DNA from: Kitagawia praeruptora
Lineage: Eukaryota > Streptophyta > Magnoliopsida > Apiales > Apiaceae
DNA: 64,000 bases
Assembly (NCBI GenBank): GCA_037693485.1
Contig: CM075345.1
Coordinates: forward strand, 89,238,001-89,302,000
Direction: 5' to 3'
The notes under the pieces: model-generated
Databases searched by the model: none
Told to the model about the DNA's origin: nothing
What the model saw: the letters and a program-made list of their open reading frames with translations, nothing else
Made by a program: the position numbers and the translations under genes
Shown here: piece after piece, positions 11,745 to 22,930 of the stretch
Layout of the letters: every line of letters starts with the position of its first letter
Position numbering within the stretch: the stretch's first letter is position 1

Positions 11745-12421
11745 TAGGGCTGCACAACTTTCCGGTCTGGACCGGTAAATTAGACCGGACCGGGTCTACC
11801 GGTCCAAGGACCGGACCGGACCGAATATAACCGGTCCGGTCCCCGGTCCGTAAAATCAAAAAAATCCGGTCTTCGGTCCGGTCCGGTCCAAACCCTGAAA
11901 ACACCCGGTCCGGACCGGATCGGACCGGATTTTATGTATATAGTTAATTTTACACTATTTTGTCTTTTAAATTATATAGTTTAATGATTAAATATTCACA
12001 AATAATATATTTTATTGATCCAAATTGGTAAATAATAAATTTATGAAATAGTATATATAAACATTATAATATAAATGATTAAATTTCATATTTCATACTA
12101 TGTATAATTTATAATTACGTTTACAAATTAATGTTACTTTACAAATAATATGACATTTACTTATTTTTAAATTTAAATTAACTTACCAAGTAATTTATAA
12201 ATCAACAAAGAATGAAAATTAAATTTTTTTTTATAAAATATTAACTAACCGGTCCAAACCGGTCCGGTTCCGGTCCGGTCCGGGTTTTTCCGGTCCGGTC
12301 CGGTCCCAAAGACCGGTTATGACCGGTCCGGTCCCCGGTCCATGAATTCAATAAAATCCGGTCTTCGGTCCGGTCCGGGTCGGTCCGGTCCGGTCCGGTT
12401 TTGAACATTTGTGCAGCCCTA
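11745..12421. mobile_element. Non-autonomous hAT element rich in GGTCCGG motifs
   Basis: Ends are TAGGGCTGCACAA (11745) and the inverse TTGTGCAGCCCTA (to 12421), flanked by the 8-bp duplication TCCACATT (11737-11744 and 12422-12429). An 8-bp duplication and TAGGG-type ends define hAT. Both subterminal arms are packed with CCGGTCCGGTCC-type words in a low-complexity array, while the middle is about 300 bp of AT-rich DNA. Such arrays are typical transposase-binding subterminal repeats. Open frames through the array are artefacts of the repeat. It lies about 200 bp upstream of the membralin ATG. Confidence 0.9.
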
Positions 12422-12429
12422 TCCACATT

Positions 12430-12622
12430 AAGGTTGTAGCCAAACACGCCCCAAGACATAATTTCCGTGAAAATCAGTCATCAGCAGCAATTAGGTTTCA
12501 GTGGTGGAAACCATAATCGGGTATATTCATATGAATCACCAACAGCGATTAGGCGTTAATTTGAGTAGTGGATGATGGACTTGGAAATTAAGAGCATATA
12601 CATACAAATTTAGCAAATAAAT
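12430..12622 (+). promoter_or_regulatory. Presumed 5' UTR and proximal promoter of membralin
   Basis: These 193 bp between the hAT target duplication and the start codon are the only non-transposon DNA left immediately upstream of the gene. No clear TATA box or start site can be assigned by eye, so the leader must begin here or inside the hAT element. Confidence 0.4.
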
Positions 12623-15600
12623 ATGGATCCGGAGCAGACGTTTATTCGGGTACAAGAGCGGTTCACCCAGATGTTGAAACCCAGAATAAGAGCTTCTCTT
12701 GAGTACTTTTATCTTTTTCTTGCTATTACTTTGTTCTGTATACTCGTTGTTATGCACGCCAACTATGTTCAGCAGGTACCTAACTTTCCTATCTTTGCTT
12801 TTCATTGGTTATACTATACATGTGTAGTTTTCAGTTATTTACTCTATGTCAATGGTTTCCTGTTAGCATACTATTTTCAATTATGTATTGCTAGAATATA
12901 TTTTTAAGTATTTGCTTCAACTTGATTTGTAGCCTGGTTGCTCAAGTGAGCTCACTAGTGTCGAAACTGCTGAAGCTCAGCTTATCCATATTAAGGTTCG
13001 TAATCTTTTTCGGTATCCCCCTTTCTTATTTTGATCATTGATATCCATATATGTTCATTATTGATGATTGTTTACTTTGGCTCATAGTCGTTACTTGTAG
13101 TTTGAGAATTAGGATGACATATAATTTTGGGGTTCTTTAAAAGTTACTTACAAGTTGAAAAATGCATGTATTTCCAACTTGTAAGTAACTTATATGGTAT
13201 TTGCTTATCACATATGGATATTCCTGAATGAATTTCGTATTACAAACTCCTTGTATCCATGTATATTTTTTTCTTTATTAAAGTTATTGGTATCGCTTGT
13301 TGACTGCAGTGGAGTATGTGTTTTCTTTTAATGTGTAATTAGTCAACAAATTAGTTTAAGGTATTACAAATCGAAGGGCCCTTAATATCGTAGTTAGTTG
13401 ACATTCATCACATTATTGAGTCAACTTTGAATCCGTATTGCTCTTGTGGGGAATCAAACCCGAGACCATTCGCCTAACCACACATTCTCACATTTGCCCT
13501 TACCACTTGAGCTACCTAGGGTGGATGACTCTCTACAACTTTCTTAAGATGCTTGATGAACTACTAGTGAAATGATTGATCACATTTTGCCACTATTAAG
13601 TCTTGCCTAGGATAGTACTCATAGTAGTCTCACTCTTCACCACATCTGCAGTATACGGTTGCACATATTTATAGGAAACTTTTGCAACCTATTATCTTGT
13701 CCTTTAATTCCTTTTGTAAGTATTACTATCTAAGTTGCATCCAAGACGAAATGCTACTAAATGTATGTGAGTACATGAATAGTTACTTGTCACTGAGAAT
13801 AGCTTGATATGTTGGTCATTATTTTATTCTTTCATTTGTGGAATTCTCTTGATGTCCTACTCCTTAAAGTTTATATAGTATAAAGTCAATGTGCAAATGA
13901 AAGATTGTTAACATTTGTTTCGTACATATGAAAGTCTCAAACTGCCACACTTAGCTTAGATCCATATTGGAAAACCCCGTGGCTGCATTTCCTTTTCTTT
14001 GAATAAACCTTTTAAAGTTAGTAAAGAGAATGTAATGATGCACCTATCATTTTCTGGGCAAGTACAGAACCAAAGTTAATGAAGAGTGCGTTTGAAGGTT
14101 GGGTCCTTAATATAATTTTCATCTGAAAAGGTTATTTGACTGTCAAATACTCCTGTTTTGTCTGTATAACTATTTACAAGGATATAATAGAATTTATCGG
14201 ATAGTATTAGCATTAACTGCTTCATATACAAGTAACGGGCTTGTGACTAAATAATGAACCTTACAGTTAGTATTGTAATTTTATGATACTTTCGTCTAAT
14301 ATTGATGCAGATTACCAGTGTTGGCTTGTGGTCACATAATGAATCTGAAAATAATATAATGGATGCTCCTGGCATTGGAGTTGTAACAATTCAAGTGTCA
14401 GATGTGGATGAATACAGGCTTAAATTTTTGGATGTTAGGTTTTGGATGAACTGGATTATCTCAGGTGCTAGAAGGAGCAAATCAGCATTAAAGATGTGGA
14501 AGTTCGACAGTGAAATGTTTGAATCTCATCCAGATACTTCTACTAGCAGTGAAGGCATGAAGCCTGTAGATAATGATGTTAATAAAGTCTACAAAGATGA
14601 ATCTCGTAATAGATTCCCTTTATTAACTAAGGAAACATTCAGAACGGCAATGGTTCACGTCGGCAGAAAGTGGCATGGGCGCTTATCCTTCTTCTGGAGA
14701 CATGCAAAGAGATTTCTAGGAGTATTTTGGGTGAGTAGATCAGGAAAATTCGGATCACTAAATTAAAATGTTAACAGAAAAGATAGCATGCAGTACAAAC
14801 TCATCAGATATTTAAAGTGATGATCCTCTGAATGAATAAGCCTTATGCACATGATGTGGTTATTGCCCATTTTATGTATTTTATGATTCACCTACAAAAT
14901 AGTGACATCGAGGATCGTGGAAATATTATTGTTGATGCATGTGATAAATATCTGTTGATAAAAATTCGAAGTGGTATAGGAATTTGTTACCAATACCACC
15001 AACTTTGCATTCATAGAGTTGAAATGTCTCTAGCTTCTATTTTGTGTCTGGAAGTTTGCTCAACTACTCTATGTAATTGTTACAGTTGACCCAGTACTAC
15101 AGAAGTTCTTGCATTAGCTGTGGATTTGGTGACTCTGCTTCTGAAGCCAAACATTATTTACTTTAATCAATTTTAAAATTGCAGGATATTGCTGGTATAC
15201 ATTTGAACCTAGATGTTCCAAAGTGGCTACGGATACTTTACCTGGACCGTCTAAACTCACTTGCAGGTTAATTCTTGCAGATAAGAACAACTTTGTAGTA
15301 CTTATATGTGACGCTTAGTTTAATCCACTGTCTTTGGGGTTGTAACGATTGAACGTTAGTATTATTTGGTCTTATGGTAGTATCAGTTGACTGATTTTTA
15401 GGTGGTTCCATTTGATTTTCTGCTTTCAGTATTGTCGAGAAATCTTCTTAATGTCAAACCCAAAATCTATCCCTGTAGTGGATGTGTAACTGTTTTATTG
15501 GTAGTTGTGGAAGTGTAATTTATCAATAAGTTATAAGTCTATTATTACCTATTTTTTATTGGATGCCCTGGCTTCTGTAATTCCTTTCTATGGTGATCCA

Positions 15601-18600
15601 CACATCTCAGTGCTTGCTTTTTGATTTAAAGTTGTATGAATGAGTTTTATATTCTTCAGTTATACAACTTGTGCTATGTACAAACTTAGATTTCTGTGTC
15701 ATCTGGTTGGGAAATATTTAAACTTTAGACTTGATAAAGTACATGAACAGTCAAAATGCCTACATATTTGCTAAAATGCATATTATTTACACCCTGCTCC
15801 CGAGTTTTTAAAACTGAAGAAATTAAATGATGAGAAAGTACAGTACTTTTAGCCCAATTTTGAAGTGAAAGTATGTTAAACTTGCATTCATCTTCACTTG
15901 CTTTCGTTCCTATTAAAAACTCGGGAGCACAAATATGAGTGAAATGAAAGTACTTTACTTACCATTCACTTCCTTTCCACCCTCTTTAAAACTTGGGAGC
16001 AAGGTATTAAAGAATCATTTGTGTTGCATCATAATTGCATTTGATCTTTCAGTGCAGTGGCTTGAAAAAAGAAGCAAAGCATTTGAACCAACTTATTTAT
16101 ACACCATGGAAAAGGTAAAGTGGTTATTTTTCTGTGCCAGCAATGATTATTTGCTAAGCTGATCCACCAATATATCTCATGACCATGTTTTATAGGGTTA
16201 CTTCTTACTACCTGAGGAGGCTAAATTACGCCATAATATTCGTACAATCAATATTAGCATTTCTGCTCGGCATTCCTGCTTTGGTAACAGGTTATGTTGC
16301 TACATTCTCATTTATTCTGCTATTTTGTAGATATTGAAATCATTTTAATAGGTTGATTTACTAGCAAGTCATTCGTAATTCTTGTAATTAATTTTGAAAG
16401 AAGATATCTCTACGTTTTAACTTTTTTAGATTCTTATAAGGTTCCAAGTGAGTACGTAATTTTCTAGAGAAATTCCAGCGCGTAATATAGTAGTATACTG
16501 CTGAAATTGAAGTTCTATCGTAATTCTAGAACTTCATCTGTCGCAATTGTATGTCAGGGACATAACCTGACATGTTTTCTTTTGTGCAGGTGGCAACAAC
16601 TACTGATTAACCGACTTGTAGGATATGATACAATTTTAATGAATAGTTTGTTGAATTCTCCTGGTCAAGGTATTGTATGCACCATGCAAATTGTTTTTTT
16701 ACCTCCTAATCTTGTTGTGGGATATTGAATGAAATAGGCATATGTTTGAGGGTTTTGTATGAATCTGTGTGCAGGTTATCTCTATAATTACCAAACAAGG
16801 GAGTTCTATAATCTTACATATGCGCATGACCAACCTGAAGTTTCTCTCAGATTTGGAGGTTTGTATGTTTTAATGAGTATCCGAGGATATAAATATTTTT
16901 TTATTTTTTTTATTTTGTAGTATGATACTTTGTGGTGGTGCAATGCCAAAATGAAGTTTGTTGCACCACTGGTGTTACACAGTCCTTTGAAAACTGTAGA
17001 ATCAGGTATATATTGGCTGTAGTATTCATCAAATAGCTTTGATCATTGACTTTGCTTGCGATAAATTTAATATGTATGGTTGAAATCCTGATGCTAATGG
17101 TTGAAGTAGTGACCTGTTTTATTCTACAATTACAAGGTATTTGTGTTGCATTAAGGAGATATAAAAGAGTGGTCTACAGTTAAAAAGTTTCTTTAATTTC
17201 CCTTGCAATTTTTTATAATCTGTGTTGTTGCAAGACTGCCATCCATTTTTCTTCTTGAACCTTTGTAGACCCTGCTATAAGAGTTGCCTACCCCAGACTT
17301 CTTGATGGGGGATCACTTATATATATATGCATATTATGTTAGACCCATTGAAAATTATTGGATTTCATATTAGCCCACATGTTTCAGGCTTTAGTTCATT
17401 GGCCCATTGGGTTTTATATGTAGTTTCACGCTTGGATATCATACATTTTTTTCTTGGGATTATTGGTTGTGATCATTTATATCGGGCTATTGAATTAAGT
17501 TGCGGTTTAATTACCCATTAGTATGTTATTTTTGCTTTCGCTATCTTGTCATGCATCACTTCTTCCTTGTTTTACTTTTATTACCAATGATGTTTATTGT
17601 CATTAACTGCATCTTCTTAGCTTTTGCAGATTACATTGCAACCAAGTGTGGCGTGTTTATAATGTCGATGTTCGTTTTCTTCACGACCACAATGTCTGTT
17701 TCATTCACCTTAAGAGAAACCCAAACCCGCATGCTGAAATTCACAGGTTTGTTCTTAAATATTACTTTGTTCATTGATGTCCTTGGTAGGAAGTAGAAGG
17801 GCCTGTAACAGACTATTTACCTCTTACGAGCTCTCAACTTTGATCATACTTGATCTATCCAATGAATCATGAATTCATGATTATATTGCAACTTAATGAT
17901 CTGTCAACATTCGATTACTTCCGGATGGTTCTGGTAGTACTGCACATACGCCTGTGCACACATTTAGATATATGTATGTGTAATCTGGCTTTGTGATTTT
18001 CTTATCTCATGAGAATTTCTTAAATTATTGTTTGGTCATGTATCGACTGTCAAGAGCCAACTACATCTGTAATGCAGTATGTTAATTTGGGCCTTCTTTT
18101 TTCTTCAAATTATTGCAGTGCAGCTTCAGCACCATGCTCGTCATCAGCTCCCAACATTCCAGTTGATATTTGTGCATGTGATTGAATCTCTTGTATTTGT
18201 GCCTGTAAGTATGTCACTATGTCTTATTTCGTCAATTTGATGCTAAGATGGCATGCCCGGAGGAGTTCATCACAAACTCCTTGTTGATCTATTTTCCTTA
18301 ATATTTATTCATTATTGTCATCTACTTAAAGTGTCTGTTAGATCTACACATAGTTCTCTAAATTAGTTATTTTTTGAACACTGCAGATTATGATTGGCAT
18401 CCTGTTTTTCCTGTTCGAGTTTTATGATGACCAGCTATTGGCTTTCATGGTGTTGATCCTTGTCTGGCTATGTGAACTGTTCACACTGATAAGGTTCTCT
18501 CTCCCTCTCAGAAAGGAGGAAAAGTGAATAGAACTGAAAACACATTTGAGAAATAACTTTCTACATCTCTATGATTGTGAGGATATGGTATTGTTCAGTC

Positions 18601-21207
18601 GATCATTGCTAATTTTATAACATGAATTCCTCATATAAATTGACCAATGCATCAGAAAAATGTAAAGCTTGGGTCTGTGCTCTGACGGAGTAACGTAAAC
18701 TTCTTATATAGATTTAAGCCAGCTTGTTAAGAGTCCAAACAACCAAAGTTTTCCTGTAGGCATACATCGTTGGAGAGATCCTTATAAAATGTAGACTATA
18801 GTTCTAGAATGGCCTAGAAACTGAGATAGTCGTAATAGCAAAATATATAAGATAGATTAACCACATGTTTTCTTTTCTTACTCCCTCCGTCCCTTTTTAG
18901 TTGGTACATTTGCAAAAAAAAATTGTCCCTAAATAGTTGTCACATCCCTTGTTCCAATACATTTTTTTACCAATTTTTCCATATATACCCCATTACCCCT
19001 TTATTTCTAATGCCAATGTTTGACTTTATATTTAATATACACACTCATAACTCATCATTTAATGTTAAGATTAAGGGCAAACATGGAAACAAATTACATA
19101 ATTAAAGCTTTCGTAATATGTGTGTTTTTTGCAAATGTGTCAACTAAAAAGGGACGGAGGGAGTATTATCTTTTATGGCAAGCTCTTCAGATGCTTCAGA
19201 ATAGTTTAGCTCTAAATTTAAGTCTACATTTGAATAGCAACACTTGAATGGCCTTAATGTGATTCTTAAGGTTGATTTGAGATATCTTGTTTTTGTGGTG
19301 CGAACCTAAATGTGACCATAACAAGACCAGGGCCCCCTGTTTTGCTTTTCAGCACAAGTCAAAACTAACGTAATTGCTCTGTTTGTCAAATGGAGTAATA
19401 AATTGTGACTTTAAACTGACTTACAAATTGAATTTAAAAAAAAAAAGGATATGCTACTTTTCAGTGACTTGTGTTAAGTTTGTAATTTTATTGAGACAAA
19501 AATTCATCGTACTCTACTACATATAACTTTTTTTCTCCCTTTGTCCTTCCTTACAAGTTTTGGTAACTTATGATCAACACATTAAGTATCCAAACAGATG
19601 ATAACTTGCAACATGCAAGCAAAAAAATTACTTTATACCTTTTTCAAGGCAAGCCAAAAGGGACCTAGGAGGTAGGTGATAGGTCTTACTGAGAAATTTA
19701 GTTTGTTTGATGATTGTTACGGTTTTGTTTCCATCAAGTATGACCTAATATTTTTACTGACATATGATGTTCCTTTTAGTAACTTGTGCTCATATTTAAT
19801 TTGCAGTGTTCGAACTCCGATATCGATGAAGTTCTTTCCGCGCTTCTTTTTACTCTATTTTTTGGTGTTCCACATCTACTTCTTTTCGTATACCTATGGT
19901 ATGAGTGAATCTCTCCTCTTTCTTAAATTTATAACTCTGACAACATCTTTTGCTTGTAATCATGCTGTAGTATCTTTATCAGGATTTTCGTATCTGGCTC
20001 TTTCTACGACTGCAGCATTTATGCAACATCTCATCCTCTACTTTTGGAACCGGTTTGAGGTAACACATTACTTTCTTCTTTCTGTGGCTGTAGTTGTCTT
20101 TTTCTCTTTTTTGTGTTGCGAAATTCTAGCATCGAGTCATGGACATGCTTCCGTTCCTCAGCAGAAAATTAATTGTTGGTGATCAAATAAACATACGAGA
20201 CATCTCAAGTGAGCAAATTTACAAATATCAGGATATTTCGTCCTTCCTCCCACTACCCCCCTACCCATAATTTCTTTTTCTCTCTGTTCTTCTGGACATG
20301 CAATAAACAAAGAAAGGCAGCCATATTTATTTTAGTCAAAACACAATGCAAAGAAAATTTTAGTTGGTGGACGTTTTTTTTCTTATAAAGTTACAGTTTT
20401 TAGATTTTTTTCAATTAGTGATTATTGTACCATAGCTTTTATTCAGTTTCAGCATTGGATAGCATATTTACTGAGAGTCGTGTTGTGCAATATAAACTGT
20501 CATGTTCTGAAAATGAAATATATTAGAAGCTCTATGACACTTTGCAGTATGAAACACCAAAGAATTTCACTTTAGCGAAATCCTGTTTGGTTTTTAATCA
20601 TTTCTCTGAAGTCCAAATTATCAAATAATTTGTGTTGAGGCCAATACCTGCAAGACTGTTATCTAGTGTGTTTGTCCTTCCGGGTTCCTCATTTTAGCAC
20701 CTTTTTGTGCCTCAATGACTTCAGATTCCAGCTCTTCAGAGGTTTATGTTGCACCGACGATCAAACTTTCAGCAGCATCCAGACTTTCACATAACATCAT
20801 CTACTATACTTGCTTCGACTTTGCACATCACGAGAGTGAATAATAGGAACCCTGGTCTTGCTAATCTGTCTTCTGGACCGGGACCGCGAGGGGAGCCTGA
20901 ACCTGCAGTGCCGGAAAATGGTACCATAGTCCTTCCAGAATTGCATCAGCAGGCTGAGAATCGAAACTCGGATGGCTTAGGTCATTCTCCTGGAACTGAA
21001 GGGCAAGCTGACCTCCGGCAAGAAGAAAATGGTGCCAACCCGGGGGCTATGAACTCATTTAGTTCCATGCTATTATGGTTACTGGGAGGGGTTTATTCTG
21101 AAAGTTTCAACTCAATTCTATCCATATTCAGAGATGGAAGAGTCCAAGGCCAAGTTTATAATGATGCACCACATGAAGACAATCCTGCAGTACAGGGTAT
21201 TCAATAA
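12623..21207 (+). CDS. Membralin (TMEM259-like) multi-pass membrane protein, 14 exons
   Basis: Exons read by eye with GT-AG borders and continuous phase: 12623-12775, 12933-12995, 14311-14730, 15185-15266, 16053-16114, 16196-16290, 16590-16669, 16775-16858, 17630-17746, 18119-18204, 18387-18493, 19807-19898, 19983-20059, 20725-21207. They total 2001 nt, 666 residues plus stop. The protein opens MDPEQTFIRVQERFTQML, with a first membrane helix at about 28-46. A long lumenal-type region follows to about 345 with conserved words such as WLRILYLDRLN, QWLEKRSKAFEP and GYFLLPEEAK. Hydrophobic segments lie at about 352-373, 402-426, 432-449, 461-482 and 485-500, and a hydrophobic stretch at about 617-629. 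Animal membralin acts in the ER membrane in ER-associated degradation; the plant role is inferred from homology only. Length fits plant homologues. No frameshift or internal stop was seen, so the gene looks intact. The start is the first ATG in good agreement with the family N-terminus. Confidence 0.93.
13141..13191. repeat. Perfect 17-bp inverted repeat in membralin intron 2
   Basis: AAGTTACTTACAAGTTG (13141-13157) is matched exactly in inverse by CAACTTGTAAGTAACTT (13175-13191), with a 17-nt loop. It would fold into a clean hairpin in the pre-mRNA. It may be a remnant of a small transposon; no target duplication was identified. Confidence 0.7.
13370..13525 (-). mobile_element. Probable tRNA-derived SINE in membralin intron 2
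   Basis: Read on the minus strand, the segment 13524-13447 has a box A (TAGCTCAAGTGGTAAGGGC) and a box B (GGTTTGATTCCCC) at tRNA-like spacing. It is followed leftward by unrelated body sequence, as in a SINE. The tRNA-like part lacks a convincing acceptor stem, so it is not called a tRNA gene. The tail end and target duplication are not clear. Confidence 0.5.
15789..16006. mobile_element. MITE-like inverted repeat element in membralin intron 4
   Basis: The left arm CCTGCTCCCGAGTTTTTAAA (about 15793) has inverse counterparts at about 15917 (AAAAACTCGGGAGCA) and at the right end (TTTAAAACTTGGGAGCAAGG, about 15985-16004). The three related arms in about 215 bp suggest a small inverted-repeat transposon with internal rearrangement or a fold-back structure. 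It ends about 45 bp before the acceptor of exon 5. Target duplication not resolved. Confidence 0.5.
18881..19163. mobile_element. Stowaway MITE in membralin intron 11
   Basis: A 283-bp element with the hallmark ends CTCCCTCCGTCCC and GGGACGGAGGGAG, flanked by the dinucleotide TA on both sides (18879-18880 and 19164-19165). These are the ends and target duplication of Tc1/mariner-type Stowaway MITEs. It has no coding capacity. Confidence 0.93.
19328..19668. mobile_element. Second MITE-like element in membralin intron 11
   Basis: The left edge AGGGCCCCCTGTTTTGCTTTT and the right edge GCAAGCCAAAAGGGACCT are imperfect inverse copies, and inner segments (GACTTGTG and similar) also pair weakly. 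Size and AT-rich interior fit a non-autonomous DNA transposon. The ends are diverged and no certain target duplication was seen, so the superfamily is left open. Confidence 0.4.
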
Positions 21208-21673
21208 AGGGGGAACGTAAGATTATAACCATGCCCTGCTGGGTGTTCAATAGAGGTAAAAAATGAAAGGTAAATGGAATCTAACTCATCAATCATCGGT
21301 ACAGATGTATTTTATCAAGATCAAGAATAAAGCAGCAAGCCTGTGAAATTTAGAAATTTATACTGGAAAGCTGAAACTGGGTCATAAGAAAGCAAACCTG
21401 CTTACAGCGCAACCTTGTCAAACTGTGACATCTATGTACAGTGATAGAAAACGAGGGAGGTGGCTGGCTTGAGGGATATCAGCACACGGATCTTTCCTGT
21501 GTAAACACCACGTGGCCTCTTTCAAACTTCTTGTTTCTTTGTTAGCTTGGTAGTAGAATGTTGCCTAAACCATTTTTTGTTTTTCTATTATTATAATTGT
21601 AGATGATATCGAAGAAGAGTATACGAAAAATAATCTGCTATGACAATACATTTTGTTGTATTATAATGTACAA
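21208..21673 (+). other. 3' UTR and downstream flank of membralin
   Basis: Non-coding sequence between the membralin stop codon and the start of the large Helitron. It contains an AATAAA at 21326-21331 that could serve as a polyadenylation signal, followed by T-rich stretches near 21530-21600. Only about 466 bp of non-transposon DNA is present here. Confidence 0.5.
21326..21331 (+). terminator. Candidate polyadenylation signal of membralin
   Basis: AATAAA 119 bp after the stop codon, in an A-rich context. Plant signals are loose, so other sites downstream (T-rich region to about 21600) could be used instead. Confidence 0.35.
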
Positions 21674-22734
21674 CTAGCTTTATAGCCCGTGGGAGGCACG
21701 AGCATGATCTATCGATGCTTAGTTGTTCGAGATTTGATGCCGACATACAAGCTACATTCTGTGTGTTTTGAATGCGTTCTTTATCTGTTGCACAGTGTTA
21801 TCCCTTGCAATGGCTGAGCAATTTAACACCTCTGCAATCTCCTATCTTCAGCCTTTTCCCTTTCTGAGCACCACCTTGAAACCGGGACTTAGTACAATAA
21901 CAATCAATTGTACCAGCGTCAAAGAGATTTGGAGGCATGCTGATGCTATGTATGTATGAGTGTGTATCTAATAATGAGCAATTCGAAGCCCATGTATCCC
22001 ATGCGCACAGAAATTATACTAAATACCCGGTATCTTTTATTTGTCAAGATATATTTGGTACCTTAGTAAGGAAAATTTTTTGGAGTCACAAAGCATCTAT
22101 CCCAGAATGGTAGTGGTGTGATGCACAATAAACACATAAAGCGAAGTATGGTAAGCCTAAGGAAGCAGAAGCAAGCTTATAGAAGTTATAAACAAATAAG
22201 CGTAGCTAACAGTATAGAATTTGACATGTAATGAACAAATAGTCGCACTAACACCTATTTATAAAAGAATGGAAGATCGTAAAGGTATAAATAAATATAA
22301 CGCAAGCTCATGTAGTTCAAAACGCGCACACATTTTTCTCAACAATACGAACTATATACCAACTTAGTGCCGAAAATGTGACCAGCTTCCAGGTAAATAC
22401 AATAAAAAATTAATGCAAATGACACACAATTATCAAAACATATACATAGACGTTGAATTCAGATAGTGCAGGCACTATCCAGAGACATACATGTATCTGT
22501 GATCTAGCAAAAACCTGAAAATGTTACAATTTTTTTTTTTACAAAAGGCATCGATTAATTGTTTAAACATGGTCACAAACACATAATCCTGAGCTGATAA
22601 ACAAATTGTAATTCCAAATCACACATAGTGTTAAGATAGTGCTTCACGTTAATATATATATAAAACATCCAACTGTAATATGTAGTAGTTTCTCGTCGCT
22701 TGATGTTTTCAAGTGTGTTCTACTTTCTTGCTCG

Positions 22735-22930
22735 GACCTGCCTCCTGATTGCCACCAACTTCCTTGATGGTAGGTTCTGAGTTGGTTATATTTCAAAGTG
22801 TTGTGCATCTATGTACCCACCACGCCCATCATGATGCCGTCAATGGGGATACGCGTGAGTTGCTCGATTTCCTTGTTCAAACAGGTGAAAGTGATTTTCG
22901 TTGAGCCATTTGTTACGCCAATAGTGAGCC
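22735..22930 (-). pseudogene. Possible RPA-like (OB-fold) coding relic in the large Helitron
   Basis: Minus-strand translation from 22930 gives GVTNGSTKITFTCLNKEIEQL and a few more residues before a stop. This resembles the strand-turn-strand of the C-terminal OB fold of RPA70-like proteins, which plant Helitrons often carry. A Lys/Ser-rich tail follows in another frame. No zinc-binding cysteine set could be confirmed and the piece is short. It is a weak call and could be chance. Confidence 0.3.

Noticed and set aside
11621..12459. Open frames rich in Gly-Pro-Asp-Arg-Thr within the GGTCCGG arrays
   Set aside because: They are readings of low-complexity subterminal repeats of a hAT element, present on both strands, with no domain.
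13447..13524. Minus-strand tRNA gene in membralin intron 2
   Set aside because: Boxes A and B are good but the ends do not pair as an acceptor stem and extra body sequence follows. Treated as a SINE head.
17327..17796. Separate hydrophobic proteins in the membralin locus
   Set aside because: They are intron 8 plus exon 9 read through. Splice borders and phase show the region belongs to membralin.
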